DNA from: a virus
DNA length: 30,975 nucleotides
Virus record (IMG/VR): IMGVR_UViG_3300046009_007993
Location: 1 to 30,975 of that record
Direction: 5' to 3' (one strand)
The notes under the pieces are model-generated. The model had not been told where the DNA came from. It ran no database searches and saw only the letters and a list, made by a program, of their open reading frames with translations. This document shows positions 13,990 through 26,400 of this stretch, in pieces; the first letter of the stretch is position 1; each line of letters begins with the position of its first letter. A program made the position numbers and the translations under genes.

Positions 13990-16900
13990 ATGGCTACTAC
14001 TCAAAGACAAACAGCTATTTTTGGTATTGAAGACTGGAAACAGATCTATCAAACCTATCGTGAAGCGGATTTTCAAAGTTATGATTTTGAAACATTACGC
14101 AAGAGTTTTATTGATTATCTGCGTCTTTACTATCCAGAAACTTTCAACGATTACGTAGAATCCAGTGAATTTATTGCACTGTTGGATGTAATGGCCTTCA
14201 TGGGCCAGGCGCTGGCTTTTAGAAACGATCTCAATACCAGAGAAAACTACATTGACACAGCAGAACGTAGAGACAGTGTGGTTAGGCTTGCAAACTTAGT
14301 AAGCTACACTGCCAAGCGCAATTTAACTGCTGAAGGGCAAATCAAAGTTGTAGCAGTTAGCACCACAGAAAATGTGTTTGATTATGCTGGTTTGAATTTA
14401 GCCAATCTAACCATTAACTGGAACGATCCGTCAAATCCGGACTGGCTTGAGCAATTCACAGCAATTATCAACGCATCGTTGGTATCCACACAAAGTGTTG
14501 GCCGCCCAGGCAATAGTAAGAACATACTTGGCGTGCTCACTGATGAATACACCATAAACCTAATTCCAGGATTTTTGCCCATTGTTCCATACAACGCCAC
14601 TGTTGATGGAGTAACCATGCCGTTTGAGCTTGTGAACTCAACCATGGCTAATCAAAACTATGTTTATGAGCCAAGTCCTAGAGTTGATCTTGGTTTCAAC
14701 ATAATTTATAAAAACGATCAGCTGGGATACGCCAGTGTAAACACAGGTTATTTCTTCTTGTTTAAACAGGGCACACTACAGGCTCAGGAATTTAATCTGC
14801 CAGAAAGAGTTGCAAACCGCACAGTTAATATCAACATAGAAGGCATCAACAATACTGACAGATGGTTGTACCAGCTGGACACAGTGGGCGATGTTAAACA
14901 AGAGTGGACCTATACAGAAAACGTCTACACCGCGGCAACAGCAGCAGCAGCATCAGCACCATTGTTTGTATTCAGCACAACAAGTCGTACTAATGATCAA
15001 ATTACATTGGTATTTGGTGATGGAGTGTTTGCAGAAATTCCAGTAGGAAGTTTTCGTTGCTATGTTAGAGCCAGCAATGGCTTAGAATATATTATCAATC
15101 CTGAAGAAATGAACAGTGTAACTGCAACCATGAGTTACACCAGCAGAATTGGTCGTACAGAAACTATTACCTTTACCTGCGCTTTACAGGAACCAGTGTC
15201 TAACAGTCAGGCTCGTGAAAGCATCACAGAGATAAAACAAAGAGCGCCTGCTGGTTACTACACTCAAAACCGCATGGTCAACGGTGAAGATTATAATCTG
15301 TTTCCGTTTACACAGTATTCCAGTATTGTAAAAAGCAAAGCAGTGGTACGCAGCAGCATAGGTACCAGTCGTTTTCTTGAATTAATTGATCCAACAGGCA
15401 AATATGCAAGCACCAATGTCTACGCCAGCGACGGTGCGTTGTACAGACAGAATGAACTGCCAAGTTTTAATTTTGATTGGGTCACTGTTAATGACATTGC
15501 CAACGTTATAAGCAGCAGTCTACAGCCTCTCATACAACAACCAGGACTGCTACAATTTTATTATCAAAACTATCCACGACCATCCTTGGCAGCGTTGGAT
15601 GTGAGTTGGGTACAAGTTACAGCACAAATAAATCAATGCTCAGGATATTTTATTTACAACAACACTGGACAAGTTGCACAACTAGGACCATATGCCAGTA
15701 ACTTTATGGAATACGTCCGTGTTGGTGCATTGATAAAATTTGTTCCGCCAGCAGGATACTACTTTGATCAATACAACAATTTAAAAGTTGGTGTACCTGT
15801 TGAAGACACAGACAAAACAGTGATCTGGGCAGCACCAAGCGTGATTATACTAGATGGTACAAACTTTGGCACTGGTGTTCTAGACAACGGGGTTGGTGCA
15901 GTGATTTTAGATTCATTTGTGCCAGACAATGCCATACCAGTACAGGTTATTCCCCTGTTCAAGACCAATTTAAACGTCACCGCAAACACAGTTGGCGAAA
16001 ATATTACCACAAACACAGTCACTGATCAAATTAGAGACAACATTAGACTGTACAGAAATTTTGGCTTAGGTTACAACAACCTTGGTCAATTCTGGTATGT
16101 GATTACCAGCACTAACCTGGACGTTGATGCAGAATTTAACATTGGTAATGCTCAGAGCACAGCAGGCACCGGCAATGATGCAAGTTGGTTGATACAGTTT
16201 ATCACCAATGGCACAACCTACACTGTAACCTCAAGACAACTAAATTATTATTTTGGTTCAGTGCTGCAAACAAGATTTTTCTTTAGAGGCGGAAGTGCAA
16301 TTTACGATCCTCGTACTGGCACTGTGCTTAAAGACTTTTGTAGAGTATTAAAATCAAATAGTCAGCCAGGTAACAATTCACCATTGGCCAGCGATATCAC
16401 AGTTACCATTGTTGGCCAACCAGTACAAAGCGATGGTGTGGTAGACGATTTTCAAGTTTCTGTGAGCTTCCAAGACAACGAACTCAATGGGTTGCCAGAT
16501 AATCCAGATTTCTTTACTGATATAGTTGCTGCCAACAGTTACGTGTTTTTAGAAAAAACAGTTGACTTTGATGGGCTAGAAAGATATCTACTGGTTGAAT
16601 CATCAAAGGTAAACTATCAGTTTCCTAATTTAATATCAATTGAATTAGTAAAAGAGCAGTATCTTCCAGGACAAATCTTTTATGCTTATCAAAGTTTAGA
16701 ATTTTATGAACTGTCAATTGATATTGCAACACAGACTAAAATTTTGACCTTGATCACTGATAACACTTTTATTGCAAGAACTGGTAGACCAGATCTAGCA
16801 TTCCAGTACAGACATAATGCACCATTGACATCAAGAATTGATCCCACAGCAACCAATATCATTGATGTTTATATTGTCACACAGGATTACTATACAACTT

Positions 16901-17427
16901 ATCAAGCTTGGTTAAAGGATACCACTGGATCTATTGGAGAGCCAACACCTCCCAACATTGATGAGCTCAATACCACATATCAAGCTCTTGGTAATTACAA
17001 GATGATCAGTGATCAATTGGTGTTGAACAGTGTGCAGTTTAAACCTTTGTTTGGTACAAAAGCATCAACAGACTTACGAGCCACCATCAAGGTAATTCCA
17101 GCAAAGGATTCAACCGCCAGCGAAAGTCAAATCAAGAACCTGGTTATCACAGCACTCAACGATTATTTTAATATTGACAATTGGAATTTTGGAGATACTT
17201 TCTACTTCAGTGAATTGTCAGCATATATCCACGCCAACATTGGCAGTGATGTAAGTTCGGTGGTTCTAGTCCCAGTCAACCCACAAAAGAGTTTTGGTGA
17301 TCTTTATGAAATAAGATCAGCAGCCAATGAAATCTTTGTTAATGCTGCAACTGTAAATGATGTTGAAGTGATTGCAGCACTCACAAGCACAAACTTGCGT
17401 ACAGCACCCGGTAGCGGAGTAATTTAA
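13990..17427 (+). CDS. 6: Baseplate wedge protein gp6, enlarged
   Basis: 1145 residues, against about 660 in T4. The N-terminus is classic gp6: DWKQIYQTYREADFQSYDFE (11-30), then YYPETFNDYVESSEFIALLD, LAFRNDLNTRENYIDTAERR and VVRLANLVSYTAKRN. The C-terminal ~120 residues (ITALNDYFNIDNWNFGDTFY, followed by LSAYIHANIGSDVSSVVLVP) also match gp6. The intervening ~900 residues are beta-rich and account for the extra length. Gp6 forms the dimeric ring that holds the baseplate wedges together and dilates on contraction; it belongs to the baseplate J-like group. AAGGTG lies four bases before the ATG. The stop overlaps the next start (TAATG). Confidence 0.9.
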   Translation: MATTQRQTAIFGIEDWKQIYQTYREADFQSYDFETLRKSFIDYLRLYYPETFNDYVESSEFIALLDVMAFMGQALAFRNDLNTRENYIDTAERRDSVVRLANLVSYTAKRNLTAEGQIKVVAVSTTENVFDYAGLNLANLTINWNDPSNPDWLEQFTAIINASLVSTQSVGRPGNSKNILGVLTDEYTINLIPGFLPIVPYNATVDGVTMPFELVNSTMANQNYVYEPSPRVDLGFNIIYKNDQLGYASVNTGYFFLFKQGTLQAQEFNLPERVANRTVNINIEGINNTDRWLYQLDTVGDVKQEWTYTENVYTAATAAAASAPLFVFSTTSRTNDQITLVFGDGVFAEIPVGSFRCYVRASNGLEYIINPEEMNSVTATMSYTSRIGRTETITFTCALQEPVSNSQARESITEIKQRAPAGYYTQNRMVNGEDYNLFPFTQYSSIVKSKAVVRSSIGTSRFLELIDPTGKYASTNVYASDGALYRQNELPSFNFDWVTVNDIANVISSSLQPLIQQPGLLQFYYQNYPRPSLAALDVSWVQVTAQINQCSGYFIYNNTGQVAQLGPYASNFMEYVRVGALIKFVPPAGYYFDQYNNLKVGVPVEDTDKTVIWAAPSVIILDGTNFGTGVLDNGVGAVILDSFVPDNAIPVQVIPLFKTNLNVTANTVGENITTNTVTDQIRDNIRLYRNFGLGYNNLGQFWYVITSTNLDVDAEFNIGNAQSTAGTGNDASWLIQFITNGTTYTVTSRQLNYYFGSVLQTRFFFRGGSAIYDPRTGTVLKDFCRVLKSNSQPGNNSPLASDITVTIVGQPVQSDGVVDDFQVSVSFQDNELNGLPDNPDFFTDIVAANSYVFLEKTVDFDGLERYLLVESSKVNYQFPNLISIELVKEQYLPGQIFYAYQSLEFYELSIDIATQTKILTLITDNTFIARTGRPDLAFQYRHNAPLTSRIDPTATNIIDVYIVTQDYYTTYQAWLKDTTGSIGEPTPPNIDELNTTYQALGNYKMISDQLVLNSVQFKPLFGTKASTDLRATIKVIPAKDSTASESQIKNLVITALNDYFNIDNWNFGDTFYFSELSAYIHANIGSDVSSVVLVPVNPQKSFGDLYEIRSAANEIFVNAATVNDVEVIAALTSTNLRTAPGSGVI

Positions 17428-20400
17428 TGGCATCAATAAGATCGGTAGACTTTCTTCCAGAAATATTTCAAACACCTACCAACAAGCAGTTTTTATCTGC
17501 TACCTTGGATCAACTTATTCAGGAACCTAACTATAGTAAAGTTCAAGGTTACATTGGTGGAAGAATAGGCCCAGGGGTAAATGCCAATGATTATTATGTT
17601 GTGGAACCAACCGCGGAAAGATCTAATTATCAATTAGAACCAGCTGTGGTTGTAACCGCAGGCGACAGTGATACCGCGGTTGATGCTATAACATATCCAG
17701 GAGTAATTGACACTCTCAATCTACAGGGATCTCCTACCGAACGAGCCAGCCCACTATTCAGCAGTGAATATTATGCATGGGATCCAATGATTGATTTGGA
17801 TAAGTTTGTAAATTTTGCAGAATATTACTGGGTACCCACAGGCACAGATCCTGTGCCGGTGTTTGCTAATGCATTGCCTATTCAAGCCGATATTCAAGTA
17901 ACACGCAATCAAACCAATTACACTTTTGATTATGTTGACGGTAACAATCCAACTATAACCTTGGTAAGAGGTGGCGAATATAATTTTGAGCTCACACAGA
18001 ATTTCAAGAGCACTGTGAGTTTTAGAGTCACAAATCGAGGCACCAGTGCCTACATCATTGATTATTTGCCTAATCCAACCTTGGAACTAATAAGAGGCAA
18101 CACATATGAATTTGTGTTAAATCTTGGATCTCCTCTTCCTTTTTTTATTAAAACACAACCAACCACTGGTACCACAAACTTGTTTTCAACAGGAGTGGTC
18201 AACAATGGAGCCTTTGAAGGTGTAATCACATTCACAGTGCCTTACAGTGCACCAGACACATTGTATTACATCAGTGAAAATCAAAGTAATATGCAAGGTG
18301 TGTTTAATATTGTTGACCCCACCCCAGGCACAGGACCAAGATTTTGGATTCAAGCTGCACCTGGGGTACAAGGTACCATGCCAGGATTGCCTAACATCAG
18401 CAGCAGAGAAGTCCTTGGTGTTACCAACAATGGCACAGATCTCGGCACGTTGACTTTTACAGTACCAACCAAGACTGCACAGAACTTTTATTATACACTG
18501 GATAGCATAGACAATGTTGATCTTGCAACAACTATGCCCTTTAACAAAATCAATGGCGCATATATAAATGAATTTTTAGACACATACGGCGGCATTGATG
18601 GCGTAGCAGATATTGTTAACAAAACGCTGGTTTTTCTACAAGATCCACCAATTAGAGATTTTGATGATGCCGAAGAGTATGGATGGATACAAACCACAGG
18701 CTACAGCCCTAACTTTGACGCATCTTTAGTTGAACCTGGTGATTACGATTTTCCAAACTTTAACACAACCGTACCTCTTTTACTTAAAAATCAAAGATTC
18801 GTGGTCTGGAGAATTGACATTGACACTGATGTATTTGGTGATCAGTACATTGTGTTAACAACACTAACACAGGTCAATGTCTATCAAAAGTTCACAATAT
18901 CATCTGGAATACAATACAGCAGCACACAATGGTTCAAAAATGACGAAGAAGTTTTTGAGCGAATCCCATTGCTTACCGCGGTACTGGATACTTTGTACTA
19001 CCAAGACGGTGCTGATCCTTCGATGGTTGGTGAAATCCGTTTGGTTGAGCCAGAAGATATTTCTACGCTGTACATTGAAGATATCATAGGCAAGCCCAAC
19101 TTCACCAGTGCCAATGGCGTGGTGTTCACCAACGGACTTTGTGTTGAATTTTTTGATCTAGTTGAACCCGCTTCCTATAAGCAAGGCACATGGTATGTTG
19201 AAGGTGTTGGCACGGCTATCAAGTTGCTGTCCACCAGTGACTTTGTTACTCCAGAGCTCTATGCAGGCACTGTGCCTGCTCCTTTTGATTTGTTTCCTTT
19301 TGATTCAACAAATTACGAGGTACAAGGCAATTCGCCTATTACCCAAGATTATATCACTATCAATCGAGCCAGTCCGGATAAAAATCCATGGTCTAGATAC
19401 AATAGATGGTTCCACAGAGAAGTAATAGTTGCAACTGGTCAATACAATAACCAACCAGCTATATTAGATCAAGTGTACCGCGCTAAACGGCCTATTATTG
19501 AATTTAGAGCTGGATTAAAACTTAACAAATTTGGTACCAACGGAATAGCCCCAATCAATGTTATTGACTTTGACATAGTTGATGCATTTAGTCAAGTGGC
19601 TGGGCAAACACAATATATTATAGATGGTTATCAATTGTTAGAGGGCTCAAGAGTTATTTTTGCCGGAGATAGAGATCCTCTTGTCAAGAATAAAGTATAC
19701 TCAGTGTCATTTATTATTCCAGACACACAGTTGCCGCTGATTCCGCAACCTGTAATTAAATTAAATGAAGTACTTGTTCCAACAGTTGATGATGTCACTG
19801 TTTGTCTTACAGGCATTACATTGCAGGGTACAAGTTTTTATTATGATGGTTCAAATTGGGTTAGAACTCAGGTCAAAAATGGTGTAAATCAAGGACCGTT
19901 GTTCAATGTATATGATCAAGATGGTATAAGCCTAGGCGATCACACCAGATATCCGAGCTCTAACTTTGAAGGTACAAAGATTTTTGGCTATGCCCAAGGC
20001 ACAGGCCCAGATGATCCGGTATTAAAGTTTCCGCTAAAATACCTAACCATAAGCAACGTAGGTGATATAGTATTTGATAATTTTTACTACGATGATACTT
20101 TTATCTACGTTCTAAACCGTAACAGTATCACTGAAATGGTCAGCACAGGTTTTGTAAGAGAATATTCTAACCAGGTTGATTTCACTAGACGGTTGGGTTG
20201 GCAAACAGCTAGACAGGCAAGTCAACAGTATCAACAATTTAGATTCATATACGATGGGTTGCCACTGCAACTTGACGTAAGAGTAAATGATCAAGTTCAG
20301 ATAGCAGGTCAGCCCACGGCTTTTCCTGTTCTAAAAGTTTTTGTTGGCAGTAAGTTTATTCCACCTGATCAATACACATATTCACGATCAAATAATACAA

Positions 20401-23400
20401 CTCAAATTCGTCTCAATAACGTTTATTTTGAGGGCGATAATATTGAAGTTTTGGTTTTAAGTGATCAAGTAAGCGCAGTTGGATTTTATCAGATTCCAAT
20501 AAATCTTGAGTTCAATCCTTTTAATGAAAACAGTCCTGAGTTCACGTTGGGTACTGTGCGAGGACATTACGAAACCATTGGTGAAAATTTATTGAATCTA
20601 GTTGGACCTATCAATGGGTCAAACAATTCAAGAGACTTGGGCAACATATTGATATATGGTACAAACATTGTACAACAAAGTTCACCTTTGAGTTTAGCAA
20701 GTTTCTTTTTAAGGAATCAAAGTTATGGTGTGTTTGAAAGTATCTATTTCAACAGCCAAGAGTATATTAAGTTCAAAAACAAACTACTTGATGCAGTTGC
20801 AAGCAATCATTACAACACTGACAAACCAGGTGAAATTCTCACTCAGGTAATGTCGCAAATAACACGTGGGCTGAATTCTGGAAGTCCATTTTATTGGTCA
20901 GACATGTTGCCATCTGGCAATATTTTTGAAACAGCGGTATACAACTTCAGCGTTATTTCTACACCGGTGTTTGATACTCAACAAGTTTATGATTACACAA
21001 GCAGTAACTATCGTGGACTCAATGTTTACGTAAATGATTTCTTACTCACTCGAGGATATGATTACGTTACCAACCCTGATGCCGCTAGTTTAACAATCAC
21101 TGCACCATTGGCAGTGGGTGATGTTATCACTATTCAGGAATTTGAGTCAACACTGGGAAATTTTGTACCCAATACGCCTACTAAACTAGGCATGTATCCT
21201 GCCTTCCGTCCTAGAATCTATTTAGATACTTCATACCAACAACCAACATTCATAATTGAAGGACATGACGGAAGCAAGACAAGAGCATTTGGTGACATTA
21301 GAGATCAGATTCTTTTAGAATTTGAAACAAGAATTTTCAACAATTTAAAAATTGTATCGCAATTACCAATTGACGTAGCTGATATAATTGCAGGCCAGTT
21401 TACCACAACAGATTTTTCAAATGTTGATGTGCAAAATATTCTAAATCAAGATTTCTTGAGTTATGTTGGGTGGAACAAATTGGATTACCAGACACAGGAT
21501 TATCAGTCTAACGATCCTTTTACCTGGAACTACAGTCAAGCCTCCAACCGTTTAACTGGAAAGCCTTTGCTTGGTGCTTGGCGAGGAATCTATCTGTTTA
21601 CATATGGCACAGTGACCCCAAATACCACGCCGTGGGAAATGCTAGGGTTCAGTCAAGAGCCATCGTGGTGGCAGTCAATATATGGACCGGCTCCGTATAC
21701 CTCAGGTAACATGGTGTTGTGGGATGATCTTGAAGCAGGAAGAATAGCAGAACCGGGAAATGATCGCATTGATCTTCAATATGCAAGACCAGGACTAAAA
21801 CAAATTATTCCTGCAGGCCCACAAGGTGAACTCTTACCGCCAATTGACAGCATAGTTGGCGCATATGATCCACAAGGTTTCAAAGGCGCCTGGACTACCA
21901 GCGATTATGGCCCTGTTGAATATTCCTGGAGAGTCAGCAGTGCATATCCTTTTGCGATCATGAGACTGTATGCTCTGTTGCGCCCTGCTCAGTTTTTCTC
22001 GCTAAACGCTGACAGAGATTTGTATGTTTACAATGATGAACTACAACAGTATCTATACAACAATAGATATCGCTTGTCAACTAAAACTCTGCAACTTTAT
22101 GGTAATGTTGAAGGACAGAGCAAAGCCAGCTATATCAACTGGATCATTGATTACAATACCTATGTCGGCAACCTTAAGTCAACTGAGAGATTAAAAGCAA
22201 GTTTGGTTAATCTTGACATTCGTCTGGCCTATAGATTAGCTGGGTTTTCAAACAAACAATATGTTCAACTGTTCCTTGAAAAACCCAGTCCAAACTCAGT
22301 GAACACTAGTTTACTGTTACCAGATGATAGTTACGATCTGTTGCTGTACAAAAATCAACCATTTGATGATGTAAACTACAGTTCAATAATGGTTCAGATT
22401 GTACCCAACGGGTATGCTGTGTTTGGCTATGGCATAACCAAACCATATTTCCCAATTCTTGTCAGCAGACCAATTGGCATCTTGCAAACCGTTAGTGCTG
22501 GTGGCATAAGCACACAAGTGCCTGCTGTGTACACAGATGAAGTAGTAAACATTCCATACGGCACAATTTTCAACAACATAGCCACTGTGGTGGATTTTAT
22601 TCTCAGCTATGGTAAACTACTTGAACGTCAAGGCATGAGCTTCACTGACACAGAAAATGGTTACATCTTAGACTGGAATCAGATGGCAGCTGAGTTTATG
22701 TATTGGAGTCAGCAGGGCTGGGCCGACGGCAGTGTGATTAATTTAAATCCCAGTGCAGTGAGTTTGTCTGTGACCAAACCCTTGGCCATAGTGGATGATC
22801 TTACCCAGCTGAACACAAACAATCAACCAAAAGATCAAAACGGTAACGTACTCACGATTAATAATTTGGTAATTGAACGATTAGAAAACACCTTTAAGAT
22901 GACCAGTCAGAATGAGCAAACTATCAGTTTTGCTCATCTGCGTTTCATTAATTACGAACAAATTATTGTATTGAAAAACTCAAGTCTCTTTGGTGACTTG
23001 CTTTATAATCCTGTCACAGGTGCTCGTCAGGTTAGAATTAGATTCAACGGGTATAAAACCAATGATTGGAACGGACAATTAAATGCCAAAGGATTTATAT
23101 TAAATCAAGACAACATTGTTGATTGGAGACCAAATGTCCGTTATACCAAAGGTCAGATTGTTAATTATAAAAATCAACTTTACGTAGCAAGATACATTGT
23201 ACAACCCAGTGTTGCATTTGACAACAATGATTGGATATCGTCTGATTATGATCAAGTGCAAAAAGGTCTGTTGCCTAACTTGCCAAACAAGAGTGATCAG
23301 TTGGCCAATAGCTATGATATCAACAATGCTAATTTAAACACAGACAGCGACTTGTTGAGTTATGGTTTGACTGGTTTTAGACCAAGACGATACATGGCCA

Positions 23401-26400
23401 GCTTGGATCTTGATGATGTTAGTCAACTCAATGTGTATAGACAGTTTATTGGTGATAAAGGAACAATTGCTGCGATTAGATTGTTGACCAACGCAAACTT
23501 TGGCAAGGAAGCAGCAGAGTATGAGATTTACGAAAACTGGGGGATTCTACAGGGAATCTACGGCGCTCAAGACAATTCAAAATATATTGATCTACGTTTA
23601 AATGCAGCTGATTTAACCAGTGACGCCAGCACCGTGGCCGTGGTTGATATCAATGAATTCAGTTTAGCAGATCAAAACATAGTTATAAATGATATTTTTA
23701 GCTCTAGCTACTTTGTGACCAGCAAAGACTTTTTGCCTACCAAAGACTTTGTTATCAATTCAAAAAGCTTGCCATGGGCAGGTTATGTAAACATCGATGA
23801 TGTTGATGCTGCTGTGTTTGATTTAATCAATCCACAAATTCTAAACCCTTTCTTTGATAATCTAGCAGTAGGAAGTAAGATATGGGTAGCAGCGGTTAAC
23901 CAATTTGAGTGGGACATTTATCGTTGCACACAAGTTGACTCAGAAATAGTCACAGCTCAGAGCAATTTGGACGGTACCTGGGTGTTGATTTGTAATCAAC
24001 AACACGGATTATCAAAAGGTGAAATCGTACTGATAAAACAGTTTGATGATCAAATCAATGGTACCTATAGAATTTTTTCAGTACCAGATCTTTACACATT
24101 TACCATTGAGCTTGAGTTAGCAGACAATCAAGCAACCACATTCAACGGTAATGGTTTGATGTTGAATCTACAAACCATGAGAGTTGCACAGCCAAGTGAT
24201 GCTGTTGACTTGTCTTACATTAATCAAATGGAGCCAGGTGCAAGCATATGGGTAGACAACAACGGCGAAGGCAAGTGGCAGGTATTAACCAAAGTTAATC
24301 AATTCAGTGAATTTACCACTGTGGCTCCTACTACCATTGAACCAAACACTAGATTTGCACAATCTTTGAGTCAAAGAAGTGATCATCTTGCAATGTTGGT
24401 TGGTAGACCTGATTTCCCATCTGACAAGGGATCAGTAATAAACTATCTTGAACAGATAGTGTCTGCCAATTACTTGCCAGGCGTAACGTTGAACATGCTC
24501 AACGTTGTTGGACTAGGCAACTATGGCAGCAGTGTAAGCATAGGTGGACAACTTTACGCAGTTGCTGGTGCTCCAAGCAGTGCAAACAATGTAGGCTATG
24601 CATCAATACTAAATTGGCAAGAAGGTGTCAGAGCTAGTTTTTATGAAACACAAGTTCTTTTAGCACTGGATCAACCAGGACCAGGAAAATTTGGCCACAG
24701 CGTTGTGATGAGCCAAGATGAAAGATGGGTATACATTGGTGCGCCAGAAGTCAATGCCGTTTACGTTTACGGTAAACAAGATATTCAAACACAAAGTGTA
24801 ACCTACACAGCAGCTCAAGGACAATTTAGATACAGCGCAGCATCACTACAGTTTGATTTTGACACACAACTTGCGGTGTTTGTAAACAATGTCGAACAAA
24901 TTTTCACCAATCAATGGTATCTTGACAGCACTGATGTGGTGTTTTATGCAGCGCCAGTGGCACAATCTACAGTGGTTATACGACGTAAAGAAACCACGGT
25001 ATTGGATTCAGAATGGTTCTTGAATCTTCCTGTGACTCAAACCACTGGATTTGGTATCAATGCTGTGTTTGATGTGGAAATAGTACGCGGACAGTATAGG
25101 CCAAAAATTGTAAATCCTGGTAGATTGTTTAGTATAGGCGAAGTTATAACCTACAAAGGCACATTGTTTGGTGGCCAATCTCCCCTCAATGATTTAAGAT
25201 TAACAGTCACTGACATTACATTTACTGGAGAAATTCTTGGTATCACTGTGGCAGGAAGTTTTATTCCAAGCTCTGGATTGCCATATCAATTCCCAATTGA
25301 TCAGTATCTGTTTGGAGTAACTGACATTGACAGTATGACTGTGTTTGTGAACAATGTGTTGCAAAGACCAAAACTTGATTATGAATTAGTCAATGCCGAC
25401 AGCAGCACGCCAGACAGCACAGGTCAAGATAAACTATTGGTGTTTATGAGTATTCCTCCGTTTGGAGCCAATATTGTGGTCACCGGAGGAACGCACTACA
25501 TTTTCAGTGCAAAAATAAGTCAACCAGGTCTGACTAGATTTGGTGAGTCTTTGTCCACGGACAGAGATGGTAGATCATTAATAGTTGGCGCACCTAATGT
25601 TGCTCAAGATTCTAACTTTGAGGTGGGTGAATCGTATTTTTATTCTAGAAATGTAGAAAAATTTGTTGTTACAAATACATCACAAGCCACTTATACAACC
25701 ACTGCACCGCTGGTGGCTCCCACAGTTGTAAAAATCAATGGTGTAGTAGCCACAAACAGCGAATTTTATTCTCCTGCACAATACACAGCAGGTGTAAACT
25801 CAGTGACATTCTCTGTGGCTTTGCAGGTGGGCGATTTAATCGAAGTTGAAACCAATCAAATGATTTTGACTCAAACTTTGGATGCAGATGCAGTATTAGA
25901 ATCGTCATCAATAAAAGAAAAATTACACTTTGGTCAGGCTGTGGGAATATGCTTGTCGGGCTGTAGTGCGTATATTGGATCTCCAGATTACAGTTATTTA
26001 GATTCAACTCAAGCAGGTTTGGTTTCAATATACGCAAATCAGTCAAAACTCTATGGGTTGATTCAAAGCAACAACGCTCCGACTGTGCTAACTGCTGGTT
26101 CAAAAATTAGAATCAACAATGTCCCTGTCACTGTGCCTGATGCACCCAACAACACAGTAGATGGTTTGGTTTCAGTTATTAATTCTGGCATAGTACCAAA
26201 CGTGATGTCGCAGAATGCCAGCGGTAAGTTGGTTATCATGGTTATTAACCAGAATTCTGCCACAAGGTTTAATAAACTCACAGTGCTGCCGGCATTTAAC
26301 AGTAATCTGTTTACCACACTGGGGTTTGACTGTTTTGTAGAAACACAAACACTGCAAAGTCCATATCCAGTTGATGGAGCCGGGTTTGGTTCAACTATTG

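Noticed and set aside
14935-14960. Short CAG/GCA triplet run in gene 6
   Set aside because: It encodes a brief alanine-rich stretch and is too short to be a meaningful microsatellite.
18186-20294. Short frames in both strands within the giant gene
   Set aside because: The giant frame is continuous and has recognisable motifs; these are shadows in other frames.
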